11,970 nucleotides of DNA from CAYWFF01 sp964458085 (GTDB lineage: Bacteria > Patescibacteriota > Microgenomatia > UBA8517): positions 1 to 11,970 of the forward strand of contig CAYWFF010000029.1 of NCBI GenBank assembly GCA_964458085.1, in the 5' to 3' direction. The notes below the pieces were generated by a model. That model saw nothing but the letters and a program-made list of their open reading frames with translations. It had not been told where the DNA came from and made no database searches. Shown piece after piece: positions 1-5,322 of the stretch (the stretch's first letter is position 1; every line of letters starts with the position of its first letter). A program made the position numbers and the translations under genes.

Positions 1-102
1 ACTCATTTTCGTTCGTGGTAGTTGATAACCTCTAAAGGCTCAACGAGAATGTACTCTGCATGACTAGCCCCTTACTATCCACATTTTGATAGAAGATCCT
101 CT

Positions 103-381
103 TTATTCTCTTTCTCTGCTTCTTAGTCCCAACCGCTGTAGTAAAGTTGGAGTAGCACATTCGGGACACAGTGCTTCAGTTCTCTCAACTCCGTTATGAT
201 ATCTTTCATAGGTTATTATTTCTGGTTTACCTTCACCACAAATAGTACAGTCTCCTTCTTTTACTCGAGCAGGATTTGCAACATAGTAGGTAGTTTGGTG
301 TGCACTAGTATCAACTACAGGTTTATCTTGCCCAGGAAATATTTTGTTTAATAAATAGTTATTACCTCTATATGTTGGCAT
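103..381 (-). CDS. Small zinc-ribbon protein of unknown function
   Basis: A 92-residue protein that I do not recognise as a named family. Two CxxC pairs (Cys45/Cys48 and Cys72/Cys75), separated by 23 residues, make a typical zinc-ribbon or treble-clef-like knuckle; the part between them is polar and the C-terminus is basic (LGLRSRERE). There is no signal peptide or membrane segment, so it is probably cytoplasmic, perhaps nucleic-acid or ribosome associated (inference). The ATG at 381-379 is chosen because a minus-strand TATAAT (398 to 393) ends 11 nt before it and no SD is visible, suggesting a very short or absent 5' leader. It is transcribed divergently from typA. An overlapping ATG at 389-387 is in another frame. 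Confidence 0.6.
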   Translation of the reverse strand: MPTYRGNNYLLNKIFPGQDKPVVDTSAHQTTYYVANPARVKEGDCTICGEGKPEIITYERYHNGVERTEALCPECATPTLLQRLGLRSRERE

Positions 382-392
382 TCACTCATAGA

Positions 393-398
393 ATTATA
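393..398 (-). promoter_or_regulatory. -10 box of the minus-strand zinc-ribbon gene
   Basis: A perfect TATAAT read on the minus strand, ending 11 nt before the ATG at 381. The -35 region is weak: AAGTTG at the 17-bp position, or TTGTTA at 14 bp. The predicted transcript start near 386 would leave a leader of only about 5 nt. Confidence 0.5.
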
Positions 399-426
399 TA
401 CCAAAACATCAATAACAACTTGTAAA

Positions 427-455
427 TTGAGTTTTAGTCTTAAGTAGACTATAAT
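427..455 (+). promoter_or_regulatory. Sigma-70-type promoter upstream of the typA leader
   Basis: TTGAGT (427-432), a 17-bp spacer and a perfect TATAAT (450-455). The predicted transcript start is near 462. It is the only good plus-strand promoter upstream of typA, but an intrinsic terminator begins about 13 nt after the expected start. A small inverted repeat, CAGCC-TCA-GGCTG (457-469), overlaps the start site and could be an operator. Confidence 0.6.
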
Positions 456-474
456 ACAGCCTCAGGCTGCCATT

Positions 475-497
475 AACCGAGTTTGACTCGGTTTTTT
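475..497 (+). terminator. Intrinsic terminator in the typA leader
   Basis: The perfect 7-bp stem AACCGAG / CTCGGTT (475-481 with 487-493) closes the loop TTTGA and runs directly into six T (492-497). The T-run is on the plus strand only. No plus-strand gene ends upstream, so the terminator acts either on the short RNA started at 427-455 or as a conditional block before typA. Confidence 0.7.
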
Positions 498-517
498 ATT
501 GGAATACCTTTTGTCCT

Positions 518-544
518 TACGCCAAAGGTCCGTCCTTCGACGTA
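518..544 (+). repeat. 27-bp imperfect palindrome, copy 1
   Basis: Begins TACG and ends CGTA, with the core AAGGTCCGTCCTT. The 11-nt arms pair at 9 of 11 positions around the loop TCCGT. It matches 4429-4455 at 23 of 27 positions in the same orientation, and the differences cluster in the mid-arm bases. It is intergenic, 50 bp before typA. Confidence 0.6.
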
Positions 545-594
545 GATACTAAAATAAATTCAACCTTAAAACTTTATTATCTTTAATCTATTTT

Positions 595-2409
595 ATGAAT
601 ATTAGAAATGTTGCAATTATTGCTCACGTTGACCACGGCAAAACTACGCTCGTGGATGCATTGCTACGGCAATCACATACCGAGCTCAAAGGTGATCTGG
701 CTGAGGCTGATCAGATCATGGATAGTAATGAGCTCGAAAGAGAACGCGGTATCACTATTTTCTCCAAAAACGCCTCTATTCTCTATAACGGCACAAAAAT
801 CAATATCATTGACACTCCCGGTCACGCTGATTTTGGTGGAGAAGTTGAGAGAGTACTTTCCATGGCGGACGGTGCTCTCCTTTTAGTTGACGCGAAAGAA
901 GGTCCTATGCCCCAAACCAGATTTGTTTTGAAACAAGCACTCAAAATGGGGCTAAAGTTAATTGTTGTCGTTAATAAAATTGACAAAAAGGATGCAAGAC
1001 CAAGCTGGGTAGTAGATAAAACATTCGATCTCTTCGTTGAATTGGGAGCAGATGATGATACGGCTTTTTTCCCCGTCCTTTTTGCATCGGGCCGGGACGG
1101 TAAAGCGGGAACTGAAGCCGACTTAACAAAATTGATTGATATTAATCCGATATTTGATGCAATTATGAAACATATTCCGGCTCCGACAGGAGATCCCGGA
1201 AAGCCATTACAGCTTCGGGTAACCACATTAGGATACGACGACTATAAAGGGAGAATTGCCATAGGAAAAGTCGCGAACGGAGCTATCCGAAACGGTCAGG
1301 AAGTAATACATATCGCAAGAAACGGAAGTATGAAAAAGTTTCGCTTGACTTCGCTTACCACTTTCCAGGGATTACAAAAAGTTGGCACAACCGAAGCGAA
1401 AGCCGGAGATATAGTGTCACTGACCGGTATTCCAGACATTACTATCGGTGAAACAATTGCAGACTCCTTAAATCCGGCAGCCCTTCCTCTGCTTTCCATT
1501 GAAGAGCCAACCGTCAAAATGAACGTGCTAATCAATAATTCACCTTTTGGCGGAAAAGAAGGTGAATTTAAAACGTCCAGCCAAATAGCCAAGAGGTTAT
1601 ACAAAGAACTGGAAACCGATGTTGCGCTTAGGGTAGAAGACAACCTTGACGGCACTTGGACAGTTTCGGGAAGGGGTGAGCTGCATTTGGCTATATTAGT
1701 TGAACGGATGAGACGGGAAGGGTTTGAATTTCAAGTTTCCCGGCCTCATGTTATAAATAAAATTATTGACGGAAAAGAACATACGCCCTATGAAAAAGTT
1801 TTTATAGAAGTACCCGAAGAAACTTCAGGAACAATAATCCAAAAAATGGGCCAACGGCACGCTGAACTAATAAATATGCACTCAACAGATGAAGGAATTA
1901 TCCACCTTGAGTTTACAGTTGCCACGAAAGAGCTAATAGGTTTCAGGCTCGAATTTATCACTGACACTAAAGGCTTGGGGATAATTAATTCAGCTTTTCA
2001 TGAATATTTACCCGACAACGGCTTTCAAAGAAAACGTGAAAGAGGTTCTTTAATTGCTCATGAGACAGGAGAAACTAGGCTATATGGACTGGTTAATGTC
2101 CAGGATCAGGGCACACTTTTTTACGGTCCTGCAGAAAAAGTTTACAAAGGTCAGGTTGTAGGACAAAATTCAAGAGCAAATGATTTACCGGTAAACGTCT
2201 GCAAAGAAAAACAACTATCGAACATGCGCTCTAAAGGAGACGGTAAAGCTGAACATTTCAACACTCCCCGCGTTATGAGTTTGGAGGATGCACTTGAATA
2301 TATAGACGACACTGAACTTGTAGAAGTGACACCAAAAAATATAAGGATTAGAAAAATTATTTTGGATAAAATTGAAGCAAAAAGAATTGAACGTGGGATG
2401 GTGAAATAA
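595..2409 (+). CDS. typA: Translational GTPase TypA/BipA
   Basis: A ribosome-binding GTPase of the EF-G/LepA superfamily, known to act in 50S assembly and stress or cold adaptation. The 604 residues match the usual family length. G1 is AHVDHGKT (10-17), switch I contains ERGITI (50-55), G3 is DTPGH (73-77) and G4 is NKID (127-130). After the G domain come the beta-barrel domain II (about 200-290), the EF-G-like III/V domains, and the BipA-specific C-terminal domain (about 480-604) that contacts the A-site tRNA. The ATG follows an AT-rich stretch with no SD. Nearby -10-like hexamers (TATTAT 575-580, TAATCT 583-588) leave it open whether it is made from a short leader or by read-through from the promoter at 427-455. 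The frame is intact and the identification secure. Confidence 0.97.
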   Translation: MNIRNVAIIAHVDHGKTTLVDALLRQSHTELKGDLAEADQIMDSNELERERGITIFSKNASILYNGTKINIIDTPGHADFGGEVERVLSMADGALLLVDAKEGPMPQTRFVLKQALKMGLKLIVVVNKIDKKDARPSWVVDKTFDLFVELGADDDTAFFPVLFASGRDGKAGTEADLTKLIDINPIFDAIMKHIPAPTGDPGKPLQLRVTTLGYDDYKGRIAIGKVANGAIRNGQEVIHIARNGSMKKFRLTSLTTFQGLQKVGTTEAKAGDIVSLTGIPDITIGETIADSLNPAALPLLSIEEPTVKMNVLINNSPFGGKEGEFKTSSQIAKRLYKELETDVALRVEDNLDGTWTVSGRGELHLAILVERMRREGFEFQVSRPHVINKIIDGKEHTPYEKVFIEVPEETSGTIIQKMGQRHAELINMHSTDEGIIHLEFTVATKELIGFRLEFITDTKGLGIINSAFHEYLPDNGFQRKRERGSLIAHETGETRLYGLVNVQDQGTLFYGPAEKVYKGQVVGQNSRANDLPVNVCKEKQLSNMRSKGDGKAEHFNTPRVMSLEDALEYIDDTELVEVTPKNIRIRKIILDKIEAKRIERGMVK

Positions 2410-2438
2410 TTTTCAGTTTAATTTCAATTTGCTATAAT
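2410..2438 (+). promoter_or_regulatory. Promoter of the tRNA-Ala transcript
   Basis: TTTTCA (2410-2415), a 17-bp spacer and a perfect TATAAT (2433-2438) preceded by TGC, making an extended -10. It starts directly after the typA stop codon. The predicted transcript start, near 2445, lies upstream of the partial tRNA copy, so that copy would be transcribed with the tRNA. Confidence 0.6.
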
Positions 2439-2443
2439 TATCC

Positions 2444-2520
2444 AATCTAAATCTTAATTTTGGGCCGTTAGCTCAGTTGGTAAGCAAAGCTTGGCCACCT
2501 GAGAAAACATTTTTTAGATT
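2444..2520 (+). pseudogene. Truncated tRNA-Ala copy inside a quasi-palindromic hairpin
   Basis: Bases 2457-2482 are a perfect 26-nt copy of 2518-2543: the leader tail plus the acceptor 5' strand and D-arm of the tRNA. The copy then degenerates: a D-stem closing base is lost and no anticodon or T arm follows. What follows is the reverse complement of the copied part. CTCAG (2472-2476) pairs with CTGAG (2499-2503), TGG with CCA (2495-2497), and AAGC with GCTT (2489-2492) around the loop AAA. Outer arms AATCTAAA (2444-2451) and TTTAGATT (2513-2520) also match. Six T (2510-2515) follow the inner hairpin after six other bases, so it resembles a terminator. It is not a functional tRNA. Confidence 0.7.
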
Positions 2521-2522
2521 TT

Positions 2523-2595
2523 GGGCCGTTAGCTCAGTTGGTAGAGCACTTGGCTGGCAGTCAAGGTGTCGGGAGTTCGAGTCTCCCACGGTCCA
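2523..2595 (+). tRNA. tRNA-Ala (anticodon GGC)
   Basis: A complete 73-nt cloverleaf. The acceptor stem GGGCCGT / ACGGTCC contains the G3:U70 wobble pair, the alanine identity element. The D arm is GCTC / GAGC, the anticodon stem CTTGG / TCAAG carries the loop CTGGCAG (anticodon GGC), and the T stem GGGAG / CTCCC carries the loop TTCGAGT. The discriminator is A73. The following bases are CCC rather than CCA, so the CCA end is not fully encoded and would be added by CCA-transferase. No clear terminator follows. Confidence 0.95.
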
Positions 2596-2831
2596 CCCAA
2601 TTAGTAGCAGGTAGTTAGTAACAAGAAGTTGGCAGAATATAAGGATATTAATGTCATCTTCATGTGCGCTTTAATTCCTAAATATCCCTTCAATCAAAAT
2701 GATCTTAATTCTCAATTCATTATTCTTAATTCCTATTTCATCTTTCTAACATTTCTTTCTAATTGTTACTGGCTTCTTACACATCTAATTTCAAGTCACT
2801 ACACAAGATTGGCAGTATATATGCATGCTGG
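2596..2831 (+). other. AT-rich intergenic leader region, no convincing gene
   Basis: About 236 bp of T/C-biased sequence with repeated CTTAATTC motifs. Two near-identical segments, 2621-2643 and 2803-2823, share ACAAGA and TTGGCAG followed by ATATA-like sequence. An 8-bp inverted pair, AGTAACAA (2617-2624) and TTGTTACT (2763-2770), is also present. A -10-like TATATA (2816-2821) lies just before the SD of the next gene. A 70-codon open frame here has no SD or coding character and is not called. Confidence 0.4.
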
Positions 2832-2840
2832 AAGGAGGTG
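2832..2840 (+). promoter_or_regulatory. Strong ribosome binding site deciding a TTG start
   Basis: AAGGAGGTG is a full match to the 16S anti-SD and lies 7 nt before the TTG at 2848. It selects a TTG rather than an ATG start and is by far the strongest SD in the window, suggesting high expression. Confidence 0.8.
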
Positions 2841-2847
2841 AATAAAT

Positions 2848-3135
2848 TTGAAAAAACTAATCGCAGGCATTTTAGTTCTCGGACTCGCGCTCGGAGTATT
2901 CGCATTTAACGCTGCTTATTCTGCAACTACTGCAGTTCAAGCACAAAACGACGAAGACACCCCCGCTGTCTTAGATAACGACGATGATCAAATTATAGGG
3001 GATAATGAAGACGATAACGTAATTGGAGAAGAAAACGCACAAGAAGCAGCAGACGGCGACAATGAGGACGACAACATGACCGATGATACGACAACTCCGG
3101 AAGGAGCACCACGTACAGGTCATGGCACACTCTAA
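2848..3135 (+). CDS. Secreted acidic small protein, candidate sortase substrate
   Basis: A 95-residue protein of no family I recognise. Residues 1-25 form a signal peptide: Lys2-Lys3, a hydrophobic core to about residue 20, and possible cleavage after YSA (26) or VQA (32). The exported part is extremely rich in Asp, Glu and Asn, with GDNEDDN occurring twice (51-57 and 70-76), which suggests metal (Ca2+) binding or a charged surface coat. The C-terminus is GAPRTGHGTL; APRTG resembles an LPxTG-type sorting signal but lacks the hydrophobic segment and basic tail that normally follow. Two sortase genes come directly downstream. The start is TTG, fixed by the strong SD. The role as sortase substrate is inferred; secretion is well supported. 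Confidence 0.7.
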   Translation: MKKLIAGILVLGLALGVFAFNAAYSATTAVQAQNDEDTPAVLDNDDDQIIGDNEDDNVIGEENAQEAADGDNEDDNMTDDTTTPEGAPRTGHGTL

Positions 3136-3150
3136 AAGGGGTGTAAATTA

Positions 3151-3188
3151 GCAAAGAATACTTGCAAAAATGAGCAGGTATTCTTTGC
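3151..3188 (+). other. Long perfect hairpin between acidic protein and first sortase
   Basis: The perfect 11-bp arms GCAAAGAATAC (3151-3161) and GTATTCTTTGC (3178-3188) can be extended inside by TGC / GCA. No T-run follows on either strand, so it is not a classical terminator. It could stabilise the upstream mRNA or reduce read-through into the sortase genes. Its loop contains an ATG (3170) that would be a poor start. Confidence 0.6.
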
Positions 3189-3205
3189 ATAAACGGAAAA
3201 CTGAA

Positions 3206-3817
3206 ATGAAGAAACTCTACCTTTTATTAATTTCAATTATACTTTTTTTATTTACAGCCGGCGGCTTTTTGTTGGGAACAGTTGCTACTAACGTGGATGT
3301 TATTGATGCACTACAAACGCCTGCTTCAATTATAAAACCAAGACCCGGTATCCCCGTAATGCTAACAATACCGAAACTCGGTATAAAAACGACAGTCGAG
3401 CAGGTGGGCCTCACAGAAAACAAAGAAATGGATGTTCCCTCTACGGATACAACAGTTGCCTGGTATTCACTTGGGAAAAGACCTGGAGAGCAGGGAAGCG
3501 CTGTAGTAGCAGGGCATTTTGATGCAAGGGTCGGAGGACCTGGAATTTTTTTCGGTTTATCAGAACTGCAACCGGGGGACCGAATTTATATTGCTGACAT
3601 AAAAGGAAAACAGCATGTGTTTGAAGTAATCGGAGTGGTCATTTATTCTGATGAAGCCTTTCCCACAAAAACCGTATTTGGCGATAAAACGGCTGAAAGG
3701 CTTAATCTAATAACCTGTGAAGGGTCGTTTGATCAAGGGTCGGGTGAATATACCGAACGTTTAGTGGTCTATTCCGAGCTAGTCAAAGAATATAGTGTCA
3801 TCAGCCATATCAAATGA
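3206..3817 (+). CDS. Sortase (class E/F-like), membrane-anchored transpeptidase
   Basis: A cysteine transpeptidase that cleaves a C-terminal sorting signal and joins the protein to a surface amine. Counted from ATG 3206 it has 203 residues. An N-terminal signal anchor (about 3-27, KKLYLLLISIILFLF) is followed by the sortase beta-barrel. The triad is visible: His104 in VVAGHFD, Cys171 in LITCEG and Arg185 in YTERLVVY. PGEQGSAVVAGH resembles the class E/F sortases of Actinobacteria and CPR; the class is inferred. An upstream in-frame ATG (3170) is rejected because it lies in the loop of the 3151-3188 hairpin and would put 12 charged residues before the anchor. There is no clear SD. It is the first of two tandem sortases behind a likely substrate gene. 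Confidence 0.88.
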   Translation: MKKLYLLLISIILFLFTAGGFLLGTVATNVDVIDALQTPASIIKPRPGIPVMLTIPKLGIKTTVEQVGLTENKEMDVPSTDTTVAWYSLGKRPGEQGSAVVAGHFDARVGGPGIFFGLSELQPGDRIYIADIKGKQHVFEVIGVVIYSDEAFPTKTVFGDKTAERLNLITCEGSFDQGSGEYTERLVVYSELVKEYSVISHIK

Positions 3818-3829
3818 TACACTGCTTCC

Positions 3830-4423
3830 GTGCCGAAAAGGTTGCCCATTACGCCCTTACTGTTTGGAATTTTAATAGTTCTTTTTACCGTTGGCAAACC
3901 GGAAATTCAAACTACTTCAACCACAATTTCTGCACAGGAAGTTACAGGCGATGAGTCAAAACCAAACCAAAAAATAGATAAAACACCTCAAAAACTTTTT
4001 ATCCCATCCATAAACCTTTCGGCACCCATTAAAACTGTAGGGTTTGACAGCGAACGAAGAATGGAGGTTCCGGGCGACAACTCGACCGTTAGCTGGTGGA
4101 AATACGGCGCCTTACCGGGAGAAACCGGAAGCGCTGTAATAGCAGGTCATTACAAAATTACAGACGGCAGTCCCGGGGTTTTTTATAATCTTGGAAATGT
4201 AAAAATCGGAAGTAAAATTATTATTAGTTTTAAAAACAAAAATAATAAGACTTTTACCGTAACTCATATAAAAACATACACTGAAAAAGGCTTTCCGATA
4301 CAAACTATTTACACTGCCAATGATTCCAAGCGTTTAAACTTGATTACTTGTAGCGGTGACTTTGACTCAACAGCAAACGATTACACTCACCGGTTAGTAG
4401 TTTATGCAGAATTTGTAAATTAG
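3830..4423 (+). CDS. Second tandem sortase (class E/F-like)
   Basis: A 197-residue paralogue of the preceding sortase. It has an N-terminal anchor (about 7-22), a Thr/Ser/Gln-rich linker (27-53), then the catalytic domain with His107 in VIAGHYK, Cys174 in LITCSG and Arg188 in YTHRLVVY. It starts with GTG 12 nt after the TGA of the first sortase, in the same frame and without an SD, so it is probably translationally coupled. The two differ clearly outside the catalytic motifs; this one is more basic between residues 125 and 170. They may have separate substrates, or one may anchor and the other polymerise, but the sequence does not decide. The palindromic repeat lies 6 bp after its stop. Confidence 0.88.
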   Translation: MPKRLPITPLLFGILIVLFTVGKPEIQTTSTTISAQEVTGDESKPNQKIDKTPQKLFIPSINLSAPIKTVGFDSERRMEVPGDNSTVSWWKYGALPGETGSAVIAGHYKITDGSPGVFYNLGNVKIGSKIIISFKNKNNKTFTVTHIKTYTEKGFPIQTIYTANDSKRLNLITCSGDFDSTANDYTHRLVVYAEFVN

Positions 4424-4428
4424 TATGA

Positions 4429-4455
4429 TACGTACAAGGTCCGTCCTTAGACGTA
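4429..4455 (+). repeat. 27-bp imperfect palindrome, copy 2
   Basis: The second copy of the 518-544 element, with the same orientation, the invariant core AAGGTCCGTCCTT and outer TACG / CGTA arms (9 of 11 arm positions pair). It starts 6 bp after the second sortase stop. A weak T-run (4465-4469) follows 9 bp later, so a terminator role is possible but not clear. Confidence 0.6.
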
Positions 4456-4489
4456 AAACTGCACTTTTTAAATTTTACGAAAAATCTTG

Positions 4490-4495
4490 TACAAT
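4490..4495 (+). promoter_or_regulatory. -10 box placing the 4502 gene as leaderless
   Basis: TACAAT ends 6 nt before ATG 4502, so transcription would begin at or next to the start codon. No recognisable -35 box and no usable SD are present. Confidence 0.4.
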
Positions 4496-4501
4496 GAAAG
4501 G

Positions 4502-4720
4502 ATGTTCCGGAATAAAGAAAATCCAGGCGATTTTCGTAAAGGATTTATTACAGGCTTAGGGTGGAGTTTTGGAGTAACAGTCGGATTTGTGGCAATTTCT
4601 ACAATTCTTGTAATCGTATTAAACCTTTTGGGCGGACTGCCTCTAATCGGCAGTTTCATTGCCAACGTAGTGGAAAGTACCCAACAGCAACTTGAGAAAA
4701 GGACCCCTTTATATCGTTAA
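4502..4720 (+). CDS. Small membrane protein, DUF5665-like
   Basis: A 72-residue protein. A charged N-terminus is followed by FRKGFITGLGWSFGVTV, one or two hydrophobic stretches (about 20-43), LPLIGSFIANVVE (46-58) and a polar tail. The order RGxxxGLGxxxG, a hydrophobic segment, then LPxIGxFIAxxVE is what I recall for the DUF5665 family of short bacterial membrane proteins, whose function is unknown. The ATG at 4502 is preferred over an in-frame TTG at 4487 because a TACAAT box (4490-4495) predicts transcription starting at about 4502. It is separated from the sortases by the palindromic repeat and is likely monocistronic. The family assignment is from memory. Confidence 0.65.
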   Translation: MFRNKENPGDFRKGFITGLGWSFGVTVGFVAISTILVIVLNLLGGLPLIGSFIANVVESTQQQLEKRTPLYR

Positions 4721-4722
4721 AC

Positions 4723-4751
4723 TTGCTTCACTTAAACTACTATATTAATAT
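4723..4751 (+). promoter_or_regulatory. Possible promoter of the 57-aa orphan gene
   Basis: TTGCTT (4723-4728), a 17-bp spacer and TAATAT (4746-4751). Both hexamers are imperfect. The predicted start near 4758 would fall on or just before the SD AGGGGGTGA (4757-4765), so either the start is slightly upstream or this assignment is wrong. Confidence 0.3.
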
Positions 4752-4770
4752 ATGCTAGGGGGTGATAAAT

Positions 4771-4944
4771 ATGACTATTGATTTTGAGCCCAGTAATAAG
4801 CAGCAAGAAGAAAGGAAACAGGGTGGCCCTTCAGAGAACGATAAGAGTCCAGCAGAGCCAACCACTAGCGAGTTTGGTCTTTTCCAAATGACACAAAGAC
4901 CGACTGAAAGCCAAGCACTTGGTGAAAATAATCCAGAAGACTGA
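4771..4944 (+). CDS. Small hydrophilic orphan protein
   Basis: 57 residues, rich in Gln, Glu, Pro, Ser and Asn, with no hydrophobic core, membrane segment or known motif; probably disordered. I do not recognise it. The main support for a real gene is the SD AGGGGGTGA (4757-4765), 5 nt before ATG 4771. A GTG at 4762 in the same frame lies inside the SD and is not used. It stands alone between the DUF5665-like gene and the thrS promoter, and no terminator is visible after its TGA. Confidence 0.5.
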   Translation: MTIDFEPSNKQQEERKQGGPSENDKSPAEPTTSEFGLFQMTQRPTESQALGENNPED

Positions 4945-5001
4945 TATTAAAATTAAACAAAATTCTAATAATAAATATTTATCATACTTTTCAACGCATT
5001 A

Positions 5002-5030
5002 TTGTCAAATTTTGTAAATAATATTATAAT
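5002..5030 (+). promoter_or_regulatory. Strong promoter of the thrS T-box operon
   Basis: TTGTCA (5002-5007, five of six consensus bases), a 17-bp spacer and a perfect TATAAT (5025-5030). The transcript start is predicted near 5037, 12 nt before the base of the T-box stem I. It is the best-matching promoter in the window. Confidence 0.75.
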
Positions 5031-5048
5031 AACTAATTAGCGTTTGGA

Positions 5049-5255
5049 CTTTGGACAAGAAAGAAAATTCGAGAGGTTTAAAGAGAGAAAAGATCACAGG
5101 CTGTAAATCTTTTCAACAAACCGGTTTTCCAATAACCACCAAAGGGATTCTTTGAAAAAAGTTACGTTAGAAAAAATGAGTGTCCGCAACTTAGCGGAAA
5201 TAGAAGTGGAACCACGGAGCTACACCGTCTTCTAATAAATAGAAGGCGGTTTTTT
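5049..5255 (+). promoter_or_regulatory. T-box riboswitch (tRNA-Thr sensing) controlling thrS
   Basis: Antiterminator: AGAAG (5202-5206) pairs with CTTCT (5229-5233), ACGG (5214-5217) pairs with CCGT (5225-5228), and between the two helices lies the 7-nt bulge UGGAACC (5207-5213), exactly the T-box UGGNACC that binds the tRNA acceptor end. The same CCGTCTTCT strand otherwise forms the terminator. Stem III is TCCGC / GCGGA (5183-5198). Stem I can be closed by CTTTGG (5049-5054) with CCAAAG (5139-5144). Inside it are GGTTT / AAACC, an AAGAGAG element (5081-5087) like the conserved distal AGAGA, and an apical AAAAGAT / ATCTTTT stem. The likely specifier is ACC (5135-5137), a Thr codon followed by A; ACA (5116-5118) is an alternative. 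Uncharged tRNA-Thr would favour read-through into thrS. The stem I fold is less certain than the 3' half. Confidence 0.85.
5224..5255 (+). terminator. T-box intrinsic terminator
   Basis: ACCGTCTTCT (5224-5233) pairs with AGAAGGCGGT (5241-5250), with one G-T wobble, around the loop AATAAAT, followed by six T (5250-5255). It shares its 5' strand with the T-box antiterminator, so the two structures exclude each other. Confidence 0.9.
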
Positions 5256-5311
5256 GTGTAATTTATAAAAATATAACGCTTTTAATGTGGGTTTAAAGCC
5301 GGAATATAGTG

Positions 5312-5317
5312 TAAAAT
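5312..5317 (+). promoter_or_regulatory. Possible internal -10 box before the 44-codon ORF
   Basis: TAAAAT ends 5 nt before ATG 5323. If active, it would give a leaderless transcript for the small ORF and thrS that bypasses the T-box. The -35 region is poor. Confidence 0.25.
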
Positions 5318-5322
5318 AAAGT

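Noticed and set aside
1..102. Possible further minus-strand gene at the left edge
   Set aside because: Only frames of under 10 codons are closed here; an ATG at 6-4 could start a gene outside the window but nothing supports it.
822..1655. Minus-strand open frames of 134 and 119 codons inside typA
   Set aside because: Antisense shadows of a well-conserved gene, Ser-rich with no SD or motif.
2629..2841. 70-codon open frame after the tRNA with a TTG start
   Set aside because: No SD, T/C-biased sequence with simple repeats, and it runs over the strong SD of the next gene; residues look like translated spacer.
2523..2847. tRNA as an integration site with att repeats
   Set aside because: The duplicated piece is the 5' half of the tRNA, not the 3' end used by integrases; no integrase or 3'-end repeat is seen downstream.
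3170..3205. Upstream ATG adding 12 residues to the first sortase
   Set aside because: It lies in a hairpin loop, has no SD and puts charged residues before the signal anchor; ATG 3206 is the natural start.
3815..3817. TGA recoded as glycine
   Set aside because: rpmI and the 57-residue gene end properly at TGA, and no conserved gene here has an internal TGA.
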